A stretch of DNA of 64,000 nt from Rubinisphaera margarita. Its GTDB lineage: Bacteria; Planctomycetota; Planctomycetia; Planctomycetales; Planctomycetaceae. The stretch's first letter is position 1, and each line of letters starts with the position of its first letter. The stretch spans positions 62,001-126,000 of the forward strand of contig NZ_JAKFGB010000014.1 of assembly GCF_022267515.1 (NCBI RefSeq), written 5' to 3'. The translations under genes were made by a program, and so were the position numbers. The notes under the pieces are model-generated. The model was not told the origin of the DNA and ran no database searches. It saw nothing but the letters and a program-made list of their open reading frames with translations. This document shows positions 16,717-26,222 of the stretch, piece by piece.

Positions 16717-19284
16717 TTACGGCGTAATCGCCAGTCCGGCAAGCAGATCTGCCAGCATGTCCTCGGCGAATTCGTTCAGCAGACTGCCTCGTGGATCGCC
16801 TGTTATTGAATACGCCGGACGCTCTTCGTTCGCCTGGGTCGCGAAGTCAGCCGGCTCGTCACTGCCGCCATTCCACCGAGATGTGTTCACGCTCGCCGTA
16901 TTCGTGGAGTTGTCGGAAGGCTTCGAAGTCGCCGTTCCCCCCGATCGAGGATCCGCCGGAGCTGGAGGTGTATTCGTGAAGTACCCAGTTTGAACCTGGC
17001 TCCACGTCACCCCGGTTCCCCAGTAGCTCAGTTGTCGATCAGTTACGCCGGTGCTGCTTGTCTCCAGAGACCGCCAGTATCCGCTGGCCAGGCGACCGAA
17101 CACGTCGGCTCGGCCATCGCCATTGGTGTCTCCCGCAGCCAGATGGCTGATGCCTCCAGCGGCTGCCGACCAGTCGGTCAGATATTGGAGGGCAAACTTC
17201 TGCCCGTTTGAATCGCCGAACCAGACCTTTGTCCCGTTGAGCAGAATTCCGACATCGTCCCGGCCATCGGCATCGAAGTCGCCGACGACAACTCCGTCCA
17301 GCGACTGAGAGACCGTGACGTTCGACCAGTTGCCTGAGGCAAAGCCGTTGGCCGGCCCGATCGATTTGGCGACCTGAATCCTTCTGGTTGCTCCACTGCC
17401 GAGAATGCCGACGACATCGAGGCGATTGTCGCCATTGAAGTCGCCGGTCTGAGCATGACTCAAGCCTCCGGACATCGACCAGCGTCCCGCGTTGAGGTAC
17501 TGAAAGCGGGAGTTGCTCGTCTTGTACATCCAGAGCACGCCCGAAGTCGCGATAATGGTCAGGTCGTCCCCTTTCACGCCGTCGAAGTTGCCAACCTGCA
17601 CACTGGCGATGCCGGAGTAGTTCCCGTAGTCGCCCCACGATCGATTCAGAAACTTCGAACCGGTCGACAGCCCGGCCCACCAGCGGCCGCGGTTTCGGCT
17701 TCCCTGTTTGAACAGGCCGATCAAATCGTCCCGCCCGTCATCATTGAAGTCGCCGACGTGAATCTCTTTGACGTTGGTGGTCCGCCACGTTGTCCAATGA
17801 CTGACACTGACCGTCCCATTTGCAGCGACACTGGCGACATGCCATTCCCCGTTCGGCAACCAGATCGCGAGATCATCCCGCCCGTTGCCGTTGAAGTCGC
17901 CCGTGAGCGTCAACCGCGGCTCGACAGCCGGCAGCCCGGTGATCTCGAAGTTCTGATAGCTGCCACTCCCATCGTCCCCACTGCCCCACCAGCGCCCGTT
18001 GGCGAAGCCAAGAATCTGAGTACGCGGCCCGCTTTGGGGCGAGACCGAGGGGATCGAAACTGTAGAGCGGTCGGTACTGTTTCCGACGTTGGCATTGTTT
18101 AACTCGTTCGATTCGTCGATCAGGACGTAAGGGTCTAAGACCATTCCAATGTAGTAGACCGTATTGTCGTTGTAGATCGCGTTACTGGCCGGTGGCAGCG
18201 TGACACGTAGCGTTCGCGTTCCGGCAGTGGTCCCGGACGCGATTCCTGGATGTGTGACTTCGCCAAGGTTGAACTCGAAGAAGTCGTTCGGGTTAATCAG
18301 TGCATCTCGTGAGAGATAAAATCGAACGGCGAAACTGCCTACTGAAGCAGAGCCTGCGTTCCGAACGCGATAGGTAATATCAAAGGAATCGCCAGGCCCA
18401 TAGCTTCCTGTTGGTATGGACAGATAACTCCCGACGAGATCGGGCTGTCCGGGCGGCGTTGACTCGATGAGTTCGACGGTCAAATTGTAATCGGTCGAAA
18501 CCTCTCCCACTCTTTCCACGCGAATGTATAGCGCGTCGCCATTTTCGACACCATCCAGGTTCACTTGTTTACTCGAAGTGTCGGCTGGCGACGACGAAGC
18601 CAGTACTGTGCCGAAGGCGTTCTCAATGAAAACATTGGCATTAGCGGTCAGATCCGTCAGATCAACCTGAAGGCGACCGTTTGCTCGCGACCGAAACTGA
18701 AAGTAGTCAATCGGATCCACGCCGCAGACAGAATCACTCAACGAGTAGGGATCGTCTGCATCAAGGTATCGAGGAGCCCCAGCTGATCCGATGCTGTCGT
18801 GACTATCGTCGACGCATTCAGGATCTGGATCATCAACAACCGCCCCGAGCGTGATTCCGAAATCGTACGTCGCCGATCGCCCCTGGTTGTAATTGCCTCC
18901 TGTGATCGAGGCAGAATACTGGCCGGCTGGCAAGATGAACGTCATCGACTCATTCCCTGCAGAGACGGGAATACTGAATCCTCCATTTTCCGCGCCGATC
19001 GCCTGATGCTGGTAGCGAAAGCTCAGGGATGTGAGCGACGAAGAATGGGAAGTGATCGAGACATCGAACGTGATGTAGCGATCTTCATTGAGCGTGAACG
19101 AGTAGTTGTCGGACGTCTGATTGAATCGTGTGCCAATCGATCCGCTCCGTTCAACGTCGGCAGTCAACGCGCCAAGCGAGTAATTCGTCAGCAAACAACG
19201 TGCTTCGCAGATCTCCGCTGTCGCCAGAACAGAGGTGCGACCTGCAAGTCGGTGAAAGCGGCGTGGCGAACGTGAGAATTTCAT
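16717..19284 (-). CDS. Large secreted FG-GAP/VCBS-repeat protein with CARDB-like domain
   Basis: 855 aa. The N-terminus (RSPRRFHRLAGRTSVLATAEICEARCLLTNYS) is the planctomycete-type arginine-rich leader ending in an LEPR/EARCLLT-like motif. Residues about 40-270 hold two pre-peptidase-C-like beta domains (NYSFTLNEDRYITFDVSITS...; DPIDYFQFRSRANGRLQVDL). About 275-395 match a CARDB-type adhesion domain (PDLVGSYLSIPTGSYGPGDSFDITYRVRNAGSASVGSFAVRFYLS). From about 415 to 770 a seven-part propeller is made of FG-GAP repeats with calcium-binding motifs such as GDFNGNGRDDLAIW, GDFNDDGRDDLIGL, GDFDADGRDDVGIL and GDTNGDGRADVFG. Probably a calcium-stabilised surface or matrix protein. Confidence 0.88.
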   Translation of the reverse strand: MKFSRSPRRFHRLAGRTSVLATAEICEARCLLTNYSLGALTADVERSGSIGTRFNQTSDNYSFTLNEDRYITFDVSITSHSSSLTSLSFRYQHQAIGAENGGFSIPVSAGNESMTFILPAGQYSASITGGNYNQGRSATYDFGITLGAVVDDPDPECVDDSHDSIGSAGAPRYLDADDPYSLSDSVCGVDPIDYFQFRSRANGRLQVDLTDLTANANVFIENAFGTVLASSSPADTSSKQVNLDGVENGDALYIRVERVGEVSTDYNLTVELIESTPPGQPDLVGSYLSIPTGSYGPGDSFDITYRVRNAGSASVGSFAVRFYLSRDALINPNDFFEFNLGEVTHPGIASGTTAGTRTLRVTLPPASNAIYNDNTVYYIGMVLDPYVLIDESNELNNANVGNSTDRSTVSIPSVSPQSGPRTQILGFANGRWWGSGDDGSGSYQNFEITGLPAVEPRLTLTGDFNGNGRDDLAIWLPNGEWHVASVAANGTVSVSHWTTWRTTNVKEIHVGDFNDDGRDDLIGLFKQGSRNRGRWWAGLSTGSKFLNRSWGDYGNYSGIASVQVGNFDGVKGDDLTIIATSGVLWMYKTSNSRFQYLNAGRWSMSGGLSHAQTGDFNGDNRLDVVGILGSGATRRIQVAKSIGPANGFASGNWSNVTVSQSLDGVVVGDFDADGRDDVGILLNGTKVWFGDSNGQKFALQYLTDWSAAAGGISHLAAGDTNGDGRADVFGRLASGYWRSLETSSTGVTDRQLSYWGTGVTWSQVQTGYFTNTPPAPADPRSGGTATSKPSDNSTNTASVNTSRWNGGSDEPADFATQANEERPAYSITGDPRGSLLNEFAEDMLADLLAGLAITP

Positions 19285-19388
19285 AGCGGCCCCTCGGAAG
19301 TTCGTTTTCAGGTTGGGTATGTCCTGAAAACGATTCCGAAACCCGGAATCTCACAAGGTTTTTGCCGATTTTTTGGACGACCCGACCG

Positions 19389-20096
19389 TTACCGAGCCGG
19401 CTTCGCTTCCCAGATTTGCACGTCGTCGAAGCGGACTTCCCTGCCGTTGACTGTGAAGTGGACGCTTTCTTTGGTCGGGTGGGCCAGGCCGGAGGACTGG
19501 AGGTGGCCGATGGCTTTGCCGTTGAGGCTGACCCGCATTTCGTCGCCCAGGAGTTCGATCGTCATTTCGTGCCACTCTCCTTTGGCGACGTCGATCTTGA
19601 CGTTGGAGCCGCGGCCTTCGAGCAGTTTGTCTGCGGCCGCTTTCTGCTTCGGATCGCGTCGCATCGCGAAGATGTCGTTTCGCATGATGCCTTCTTTGTC
19701 GTCGCCGAGGCGAATTTGTTTCGGCGTGATGGCGACTCGGGCGATGTGACCGGCGTGAGAACCCTTGTAGTTCTTGTCATCGAAAACGACATTGAAGCCC
19801 CACGAGTCGACCAGGTTGAATCGGAACGACATGACGACGTTCGTCATCGGCAGGTAAACCCGACCCACAGATCCGTGATCGGCTCGGTCCTGGCTGGCGA
19901 CGAGTTCGCCGTCTTCAATCCGAAAGCTGGGGAGGATGACTTTCCACTGTCCCAGTTCCTGCCGTTCAAAATCATCGGCGAGCAGAGACTGCCCCTTCTC
20001 GGCCAGTGGGGTCTCAATCCGCTCTTCGCCGCAGAGATGCGTCGCCAGGAAGCCGAAGGCACAGAACGCCGCTGCCGTGAAAACTCGTGGGTTCAT
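19389..20096 (-). CDS. Exported LamG/DUF1080-like concanavalin-fold protein
   Basis: 235 aa with a signal peptide (MNPRVFTAAAFCAFGFLATHLCG). The mature domain (ADDFERQELGQWKVILPSFRIEDGELVASQDRADHGSVGRVYLPMTNVVMSFRFNLVDSWGFNVVFDDKNY...EWHEMTIELLGDEMRVSLNGKAIGHLQSSGLAHPTKESVHFTVNGREVRFDDVQIWEA) has the strand order of the DUF1080/LamG jelly-roll family. This family is abundant in planctomycetes and is linked to glycan binding or 3-keto-glycoside hydrolysis. Catalytic residues cannot be fixed by eye. It lies 104 bp upstream of nothing co-directional except the FG-GAP gene, with which it may be co-transcribed. Confidence 0.75.
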   Translation of the reverse strand: MNPRVFTAAAFCAFGFLATHLCGEERIETPLAEKGQSLLADDFERQELGQWKVILPSFRIEDGELVASQDRADHGSVGRVYLPMTNVVMSFRFNLVDSWGFNVVFDDKNYKGSHAGHIARVAITPKQIRLGDDKEGIMRNDIFAMRRDPKQKAAADKLLEGRGSNVKIDVAKGEWHEMTIELLGDEMRVSLNGKAIGHLQSSGLAHPTKESVHFTVNGREVRFDDVQIWEAKPAR

Positions 20097-20129
20097 GAGA
20101 TCGGTCCATTCGGAATGAGAGCGTGGTTT

Positions 20130-21848
20130 TTAATCGATATCCGCGATTGTTCGAGACCCGGCCGGTTCGGATGTGACTTCGCTGGAAAATGGCCAGTGTA
20201 GAACGAACTGGGCTCCACCATCTGGCACATTGTCGACGAGAATGTCGCCGCCATGCTCCCGCATGATCTTGCGACTCACCGCCAGACCGATCCCGGTGCC
20301 GCGAGTTCCCTTGGTCGATTCGAACACGTTAAACAACGTGCTCTGAACTTCCGGCGAAATTCCGGGGCCGTTATCAGTGACACGAACGAGCAACTGGTCC
20401 TGTTCGGCATCGAAGATTGTCTCGACGTGGACTTCGCCGGTGTTTTCCGAGCTCTCCGCGGCATCGATGGCGTTCGTCACGATGTTCAGCACGGCTCGAT
20501 GAATGGCTTCCGGGTCGAATGAGGAACTTGGCATCTGTTCGTCAGGTGCATAGATAATCTTGACGCCGTATTCGCTGGCGTGCTGCTCCATCAGTTCGCA
20601 GACATCACTGACCACTTCATTGGCGTCCGCAAACTCGATCGTTGGAGTCCGCTCTTTGCTGAAGGTGAGCATGTCCATCACGAGGTGATAGATCTTGTCC
20701 TGGTTCTTTTCGACGAGCCCCCATCCTTTCAGGATCAGCTCGCTGTCGTTTTGCTTCAGCCCGAGATCAATGAGGTAACTTCCACCGCGGACGCCCTGCA
20801 GAATGTTCTTGATATGATGGCTGAGTGTGGCGATCGTCTGTCCGATGGCGGCAAGTCGTTCGGCGTCGACCAGAGACTGCTGGTAGCGAAAATTTTCGAT
20901 GGCGAGTGCACACTGCCGGGCCACGGCCGTGAGCAGCCGCAGTTTTTCGTCCGTCAGATGCTGCGATTCTTTCTCCTGCGAGCGGGAACGCCGCTCCACC
21001 TCGGTGACATCGAGATAGATCGCCCCGAGCAATGCGATCCGTCCCTGCATCGGCACGCAGAGAGCTTCCTTCACGCCGGCCTGAAGAATGCTTTGCCCGG
21101 GATCAAACCGGACGTCGTGTTGCGGATCGGTCGAACGGACGGATTTTCCGGACTTGATGACGTAATCGACAATCGTCTTCGAGACCGGCATTCGGGCCTG
21201 GACCGCGGCCTGTTTTGAATCCGGAACGATGGAGCTGACCGAAGCCTGCGGGACGATCATGCCGGTTTCACTGTCGATCAGCAGGATGCAGCCGCGATCG
21301 GCATGGATCGTTTTGAGGATCATCCGCAGCACACGTTCGAGCAGTTCCGACAGCGTTATGGAAGGTCGCACGGCTTGTTCGGCGATCTCTCCCATCACGT
21401 GCAGGACGTCGTTGGGAAGCAGTTGATCGGACGATGAGGCGGCACGGCCCGGAGCTGGCTGCGTGGGGGAGAAGGTCCGGATGATTTGGGAGTGTTCTTC
21501 GTGAGAGCTGCCGCCCACCAGATCGACATAAGCCACAGACGACCGGTCCGACACACCGGTGGCAAACAGCAGGGTGCTGCGGCCGAGACGAATCTGATCA
21601 CCCGATTCCAGAAAGGCCGACTTCACCTTGCGGCCGTTCAGATAGGTGCCGTTCGAGCTGTTGAGGTCTTCGAGCAGCCAGCCATCATCCTGCGGTTTGA
21701 CGCAGGCGTGCACGCGCGAGGCTTCGGTGTCGAGAATCCGAATCGGATTCTGGCTGCCCCGGCCAAGATTCATCGATCCGTTCAGGAGAAAGCGGGTTCC
21801 CTGATCGGCTCCTTCGATGACAAGCAGTGATGCTTCCCGTTCCGCCAT
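20130..21848 (-). CDS. FHA-GAF sensor histidine kinase, soluble
   Basis: 572 aa from the ATG at 21848. Domain order: FHA, residues 5-97 (NLGRGSQNPIRILD..SRVHACV..LEDLNSSNGTYLNG, the phosphothreonine-binding signature); GAF, about 165-320; phospho-acceptor helix TLSHHIKNILQGVRGG with His344; ATPase with N-box LNIVTNAIDAA (Asn459), G1 DNGPGIS and G2 GTRGTGIGLA. The HHIKN form, with His in place of the usual Glu after the acceptor, resembles AtoS/NtrB-like kinases. No membrane segment is present, so it senses a cytoplasmic signal and perhaps a phosphorylated partner via FHA. No response-regulator gene is adjacent. Confidence 0.9.
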   Translation of the reverse strand: MAEREASLLVIEGADQGTRFLLNGSMNLGRGSQNPIRILDTEASRVHACVKPQDDGWLLEDLNSSNGTYLNGRKVKSAFLESGDQIRLGRSTLLFATGVSDRSSVAYVDLVGGSSHEEHSQIIRTFSPTQPAPGRAASSSDQLLPNDVLHVMGEIAEQAVRPSITLSELLERVLRMILKTIHADRGCILLIDSETGMIVPQASVSSIVPDSKQAAVQARMPVSKTIVDYVIKSGKSVRSTDPQHDVRFDPGQSILQAGVKEALCVPMQGRIALLGAIYLDVTEVERRSRSQEKESQHLTDEKLRLLTAVARQCALAIENFRYQQSLVDAERLAAIGQTIATLSHHIKNILQGVRGGSYLIDLGLKQNDSELILKGWGLVEKNQDKIYHLVMDMLTFSKERTPTIEFADANEVVSDVCELMEQHASEYGVKIIYAPDEQMPSSSFDPEAIHRAVLNIVTNAIDAAESSENTGEVHVETIFDAEQDQLLVRVTDNGPGISPEVQSTLFNVFESTKGTRGTGIGLAVSRKIMREHGGDILVDNVPDGGAQFVLHWPFSSEVTSEPAGSRTIADID

Positions 21849-22128
21849 AGACTGCAACCAGTTCCCGTCGTCCTTCGATGATTATCGCAGCCTGCGAGGA
21901 CTCGGGCCGCGTTGTCTTCATGGTAGTCAATCAATTCCGGGAAATCACCATACCAGTCAGGAGTCGCGCGAGTTTCTGATTGATCTCAGCAGTTCGCGTA
22001 ATGGTCATTTGCATCGCAAGGCATCGAAACGCGCAGACGATTCCGAAACGCTTCTGCAGCCTGTATGCTGCGGGAGTTCACCGCTGGCCCACTCGAACTC
22101 GTCTACGGAACCTCGAGGAATCCCTCTT

Positions 22129-22773
22129 ATGAATCACGCCGAAATCCTGCATAAGCTGCTGACGGAACGCATCGTCGCCATTCTGAGAGTCGAGTCCTCG
22201 GAACTGCTCGTCGATCTCTGCCAGGCCATCGCAGCCGTCGGGATCCGCTCCCTTGAGATTACGATGACCGTTCCCAACGCGCTGGAAATTCTCGCCGAAG
22301 CGCGGAAGCAGTTGCCGAAAGATGTGGCGCTGGGCGCGGGGACGGTCCTGGATGCCGAGACCGCCCGCATGGTCATTCTGGCGGGAGCCGACTTCATCGT
22401 CTCGCCACACACCGACGTTTCAATCATTCAGACGGCAAAGCGATACGGTAAGCCGGTGGCCCCCGGTGCATTCACTCCGACCGAGATCATTCACGCCTGG
22501 CAGTCGGGAGCCGATATCGTCAAGGTGTTCCCGTCCGATCCGATCGGCCCGAAGTATCTGAAGAATCTGCGCGGTCCGCTGCCTCAGATTCGTCTGATGC
22601 CGACTGGTGGCGTTGAACTCGACACGATCGCCGACTTCTTCGAAGCGGGAGCCTGTGCGGTGGGCATTGGCAGCGCCCTGCTCAACAAGCAGTGGCTCAA
22701 AGATCGCGACTTCGGCGCGATCGAGGCTCAGGCGAGAAAGTTCGTCGATGCAGCCGCCCCTTATCGGACATAG
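22129..22773 (+). CDS. eda: KDPG/KHG aldolase
   Basis: 214 aa, ATG at 22129 with GAGGAA 9 nt upstream. It matches bifunctional 2-keto-3-deoxy-6-phosphogluconate / 4-hydroxy-2-oxoglutarate aldolase, which cleaves KDPG to pyruvate and glyceraldehyde-3-phosphate in the Entner-Doudoroff pathway. Visible motifs are AILRV, the catalytic base in SLEITM (Glu43), GAGTVLD (70-75), SPH (92-94), PGAFTPTEI (112-120), the Schiff-base Lys132 in ADIVKVFPSD, and PTGGV (158-162). Followed 32 bp later by the purine nucleoside phosphorylase gene, probably one transcript. Confidence 0.9.
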   Translation: MNHAEILHKLLTERIVAILRVESSELLVDLCQAIAAVGIRSLEITMTVPNALEILAEARKQLPKDVALGAGTVLDAETARMVILAGADFIVSPHTDVSIIQTAKRYGKPVAPGAFTPTEIIHAWQSGADIVKVFPSDPIGPKYLKNLRGPLPQIRLMPTGGVELDTIADFFEAGACAVGIGSALLNKQWLKDRDFGAIEAQARKFVDAAAPYRT

Positions 22774-22805
22774 TCAGTCAACCTCAGTGGAGATCCGAGA
22801 GCAGC

Positions 22806-23657
22806 ATGCACGGATTGTGTGAACGAATCGATGAAACAGTGGGCTACATTCGTAGCCGCTGGAGCCGTGAACCGAGAATCGGCATCATCTGCGGAACCGG
22901 ACTCGGTAAGCTCATCGAACGCATGGAGCCAGCCGAGACGTTCACGTTCGAAGAGCTTCCGCACTTCGTTCCGTCCACCGCCCTGGGGCATGCCGGCAAG
23001 CTGATCTGCGGCAAGTGGCATCAGACCGATGTCGTGGCTCTGCAGGGACGGCTGCATTTCTATGAAGGTTACACGCTTCAGGAGATCACCTTTCCCGTGC
23101 GTGTGCTGCATGCGCTGGGCATCGATCTGCTGATTATTACCAGTGCCAGTGGCGGGATGCATCCGCAGCATCATCCCGGGCAGATTATTGTTCTCGATGA
23201 TCACATCAACCTGATGGGCGATAATCCGCTCGCCGGCTGGAACGACGATCAACTCGGGCCGCGTTATCCAGACATGAGCAGCCCGTACGATCCCCCGCTC
23301 ATTGAGAAAGCCCTCGACCTGGCGCGGCAGCAGAATATCTCCGCCGATCGCGGGGTGTATGTTGGAGTGAAGGGGCCCAACTACGAAACTCGAGCCGAGT
23401 ATCGCTTCTTCCGGGCCATTGGCGGCGACGTTGTCGGAATGTCGACCGTGCCCGAGACGCTCGTGGCGATACACGCCGGCATGCGTGTTGTGGGACTTTC
23501 GACAGTCACAAACGTCTGCCTCCCAGATGCGCTCACGCCGACCTCCGGGCAGGAGGTGATCAACGTTGCCGATAGTGCTTCCCGCAACGTCGGGGTGCTC
23601 ATCGACGGACTCATTCGCCACGAAAGCAAAACGATGCGTGGCGAGCTCTTCCCGTAA
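22806..23657 (+). CDS. Purine nucleoside phosphorylase (trimeric class)
   Basis: 283 aa from the ATG at 22806. It cleaves purine nucleosides with phosphate to free base and ribose-1-phosphate. Signature stretches of the trimeric PNP family are present: GIICGTGLGKL (phosphate loop), GRLHFYEGY (His/Tyr of the active site), TSASGGMHP, GVYVGVKGPNYETRAEYR (base-contacting Glu) and VGMSTVPE (ribose pocket), with STVTNVC carrying the base-binding Asn. Length is normal for the family. Transcribed with eda. Confidence 0.92.
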   Translation: MHGLCERIDETVGYIRSRWSREPRIGIICGTGLGKLIERMEPAETFTFEELPHFVPSTALGHAGKLICGKWHQTDVVALQGRLHFYEGYTLQEITFPVRVLHALGIDLLIITSASGGMHPQHHPGQIIVLDDHINLMGDNPLAGWNDDQLGPRYPDMSSPYDPPLIEKALDLARQQNISADRGVYVGVKGPNYETRAEYRFFRAIGGDVVGMSTVPETLVAIHAGMRVVGLSTVTNVCLPDALTPTSGQEVINVADSASRNVGVLIDGLIRHESKTMRGELFP

Positions 23658-23890
23658 AGCCGACAGCGTGGCTGCGGAGTCGGCAAGAGATTCGCTTTTG
23701 ATCTCCAGAGTCCGCTGCACCGAAAAAATCTTTCGGGACCACCCCGGCTTTGCAAAGGCGCTGACTTTGAGGGCGGCGTCACCCGGCCGCCGAAATGGCC
23801 GGGCCACCCAACGGGTCGTGCGGGTTTCACACACTTCGCCGAGGTTCGAGCTATAATCGAGGAAAGCCGCCTCTTCGAACGGAAACCGAT
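23658..23890. repeat. Intergenic region with a degenerate dispersed-repeat fragment
   Basis: The stretch at about 23720-23780 (AAAATCTTTCGGGACCACCC...CCGGCCGCCGAAATGG) reads as an inverted, diverged piece of the repeat seen at 55733-55780 and 57021-57080. No gene is visible. Confidence 0.4.
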
Positions 23891-24316
23891 ATGACTCAGG
23901 CTACAGCCGAGATAGACACCACGACGCACCCCCTGCTCCTCTTTGACGGAGTTTGCGGGATGTGCAATTCGTTTGTCGATTTCATTGTCGCCCGCGACCG
24001 GCGGCACGTCTTTCGTTTCGCTCCGCTGCAGGGAGAGACCGCCGCTCAGATTGCGACGCCGGATGATGTCGAGCATCTGCGGAGTGTCGTTTTTGTGAAA
24101 AATGGTCAGACCTTCCGGAAATCCTCAGCCGTCGTGCGCGTGCTCTGGGAACTGGGCGGTGTGTGGAGTATGCTGGGAACTCTGCTGTGGCTGATTCCGA
24201 AGCCGCTGCGAGATGTGGGTTATCGGTTCGTGGCTCGAATCCGATATCGAATCTTCGGCAAGAAGTCTGCCTGCCGGCTGCCCACGCCGGAAGAACGATC
24301 GTGGTTCTATCCCTGA
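23891..24316 (+). CDS. DCC-family thiol-disulfide oxidoreductase (DUF393)
   Basis: 141 aa. The family signature is at the N-terminus: HPLLLFDGVCGMCNSFVDFIVARDRRHVFRFAPLQGE, with DGVCGMCN giving the CxxC pair. The rest (VVFVKNGQTFRKSSAVVRVLWELGGVWSMLGTLLWLIPKPLRDVGYRFVARIRYRIFGKKSACRLP) is a full-length match to YuxK-like proteins. These are thought to be small thioredoxin-like redox proteins; the physiological partner is unknown. The sulfatase gene starts 61 bp downstream on the same strand. Confidence 0.88.
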   Translation: MTQATAEIDTTTHPLLLFDGVCGMCNSFVDFIVARDRRHVFRFAPLQGETAAQIATPDDVEHLRSVVFVKNGQTFRKSSAVVRVLWELGGVWSMLGTLLWLIPKPLRDVGYRFVARIRYRIFGKKSACRLPTPEERSWFYP

Positions 24317-24377
24317 TCTGCGTGACTTTCCGCTTTCACTATCTCCGATTCGCGAACTCTCCCAGAAGGATCTGCCG

Positions 24378-25766
24378 ATGCTGTTGCGATTCCTGGCTCT
24401 GATTGTCCTGGCACTTTTCGCCATTCCCGCATCTGCCGATGAGGCTCAACGTCCCAACATCGTGCTGATCATTGCCGATGACATGGCATGGAACGACTGC
24501 AGTGTCTACGGCCATCCGAACATCAAAACGCCGCACCTGAGTCTGCTCGCCAGCCAGGGCATGCGGTTCGACAATGCTTACCTCACCTGCAGTTCATGCA
24601 GCCCGAGCCGGTCGAGCATCATCACTGGCCGTTATCCGCATTCGACCGGCGGAGCACATCAGCTGCACAACGAACTGCCGGCCGATCAGCTCACCTTTGT
24701 CGAACTGCTTCGCGAATCCGGCTATCACACCGCGCTGGCCGGGAAGCTGCATCCTCGAAAGACGACGGAAACCCGTTTTGATCTGATCTACGGAACAGGG
24801 CCGAAAGAATCCGGCGGAGCCGGGGAATGGGTGAAGGCGATCGAGGAGGCTCCGAAGGATAAACCGTTCTTCCTCTGGCTGGCTTCGTTCGATCCGCATC
24901 GCGGCTACCAACCGAACACAATTCCCGAACCCCACACGTCTTCGGATGTGATCGTTCCGCCCTATCTGCCAGACGTTCCTGAAGTTCGGGAAGATCTGGC
25001 CCTGTATTACGACGAAATTTCCCGGCTCGATCACTACGTCGGCAAGGTGATGACGGCGCTCGAAAAACTGAAGCAGGCCGACAACACGCTGATCATCTTC
25101 ATTAGCGACAACGGCCGCCCGTTCCCCCGCTGCAAAACGACGATCTACAACAGCGGCGTCAAGACGCCGTTCATCGCCCGCTGGCCGGGACAGATCAAGC
25201 CGGGCAGCACCTGCGAACAGCTCGTAAGTACCGTCGATCTGGCTCCGAGCTTCTGTAAGGCAGCCGGTGTCGAAGTCAGCGAGACTTTTCAGGGCGTTTC
25301 GATCCTGCCCCTGTTCAAGGATCCGACGGTTCCGGTCCGCGAGTACATTTTCGCCGAGCACAACTGGCACGACTACGACGACCATCAGCGGTCCTGCCAC
25401 TCACTTTACTTCAATTACATCAGGACCGAGTACACCGATATTCCCCAAATGCCGCCGGCTGATGCCGTGAAGAGCGTTACGTTCCAGAAAATGCGCGAAC
25501 TGCACGCGAAGCACGAGCTGAATGAGCACCAGGACTTCGCGTTCGAGACACCCCGTCCGGGTGAAGAACTGTACGATGTGCTCAACGATCCGCACGAGCT
25601 GAATAATCTGGCCGATGACCCGAAGTATCAGGGCCAGCTCGAAAAGCATCGGGAGCGACTGAATCAGTGGGTGGAGGAAACTGCCGACGAAGTTCCGACG
25701 GAACGCCGCCCGGACGAGTTTGACCGGGAAACCGGGGATCGGCTGCCGCGAAATAAACAGGGATAA
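24378..25766 (+). CDS. Periplasmic sulfatase (formylglycine type)
   Basis: 462 aa from the ATG at 24378, with a signal peptide (MLLRFLALIVLALFAIPASA). Arylsulfatase-superfamily motifs follow: RPNIVLIIADDMAWND (metal-binding Asp34, Asp35), CSPSRSSIITGRYPH with Cys74 in the C-x-P-x-R motif converted to formylglycine, GKLHP, FFLWLASFDPHRGY, DEISRLDHYVGKVM and FISDNGRPFPRCK. It resembles the N-sulfoglucosamine sulfohydrolase-like branch (heparan-N-sulfatase-like), so a sulfated polysaccharide is the likely substrate. Large sulfatase sets are a planctomycete hallmark. The activating enzyme is not in this window. Confidence 0.9.
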   Translation: MLLRFLALIVLALFAIPASADEAQRPNIVLIIADDMAWNDCSVYGHPNIKTPHLSLLASQGMRFDNAYLTCSSCSPSRSSIITGRYPHSTGGAHQLHNELPADQLTFVELLRESGYHTALAGKLHPRKTTETRFDLIYGTGPKESGGAGEWVKAIEEAPKDKPFFLWLASFDPHRGYQPNTIPEPHTSSDVIVPPYLPDVPEVREDLALYYDEISRLDHYVGKVMTALEKLKQADNTLIIFISDNGRPFPRCKTTIYNSGVKTPFIARWPGQIKPGSTCEQLVSTVDLAPSFCKAAGVEVSETFQGVSILPLFKDPTVPVREYIFAEHNWHDYDDHQRSCHSLYFNYIRTEYTDIPQMPPADAVKSVTFQKMRELHAKHELNEHQDFAFETPRPGEELYDVLNDPHELNNLADDPKYQGQLEKHRERLNQWVEETADEVPTERRPDEFDRETGDRLPRNKQG

Positions 25767-26047
25767 CGTCATCCTGAGATCGGATGACACTGACTTCGCC
25801 GGTGTGGGGGCCCCAATGGCCTCTATTTTCTGAAAGCACTGGCAAAGCCGGTGGCATCCGGCGGAAGAAACAGCGATAACACTTCTGTGCACGGAAGCGT
25901 GCGCCCTGCGTGGCTTCTGAAGCGAAAGATCCGGTCGTCGACTCTGAGGTTCTTTCGCTCAGGTCAGGATTCGTGAATAGTCCGCCCCAGCCGAACGCCG
26001 ATCAGTAATCAGCCCGGATTTGCTCGAAAAATCCGCGGATGGCTGCA
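25767..26047. other. Intergenic region, no gene seen
   Basis: No ORF with protein-like composition and no clear repeat. It should contain the 3' end of the sulfatase transcript and the distal promoter region of rplM. Confidence 0.5.
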
Positions 26048-26076
26048 TTGATCATTGATTGGGCAGTCGTTATCCT
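26048..26076 (+). promoter_or_regulatory. Candidate promoter of rplM-rpsI
   Basis: TTGATC, 17 nt spacer, TATCCT: each hexamer matches 4 of 6 consensus positions. It would give a leader of about 140 nt before rplM, which contains the hairpins described next. Confidence 0.35.
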
Positions 26077-26108
26077 GTGTCGTTCCAATGCAGAATCAGT
26101 GAATTTCC

Positions 26109-26190
26109 CCTGCCGGTTGCTTGTTCGGGCAGGTGGGCCGTATATTTTTCCACCATCAGGTGGCGGTAATATCTTGCCACCATGAGGTGG
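26109..26190 (+). promoter_or_regulatory. Hairpin-rich leader of the L13-S9 operon
   Basis: Three stems precede rplM. The first is CCTGCC (26109-26114) pairing with GGCAGG (26128-26133). The second is CCACC-ATCA-GGTGG (26150-26163) and the third CCACC-ATGA-GGTGG (26177-26190). The last two lie in a 27-nt direct repeat that shares CCACCAT.AGGTGGCGGT. Leader RNAs that bind L13 are known upstream of rplM in Firmicutes; a comparable autoregulatory site here is inference. Confidence 0.5.
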
Positions 26191-26222
26191 CGGTGTAGAT
26201 CTCCCATAGCGAAGTGGTCAAA

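Noticed and set aside
26150..26190. Two-unit 27-nt direct repeat as a CRISPR array
   Set aside because: Only two units with no spacers and a position just before rplM; fits a leader RNA rather than CRISPR.
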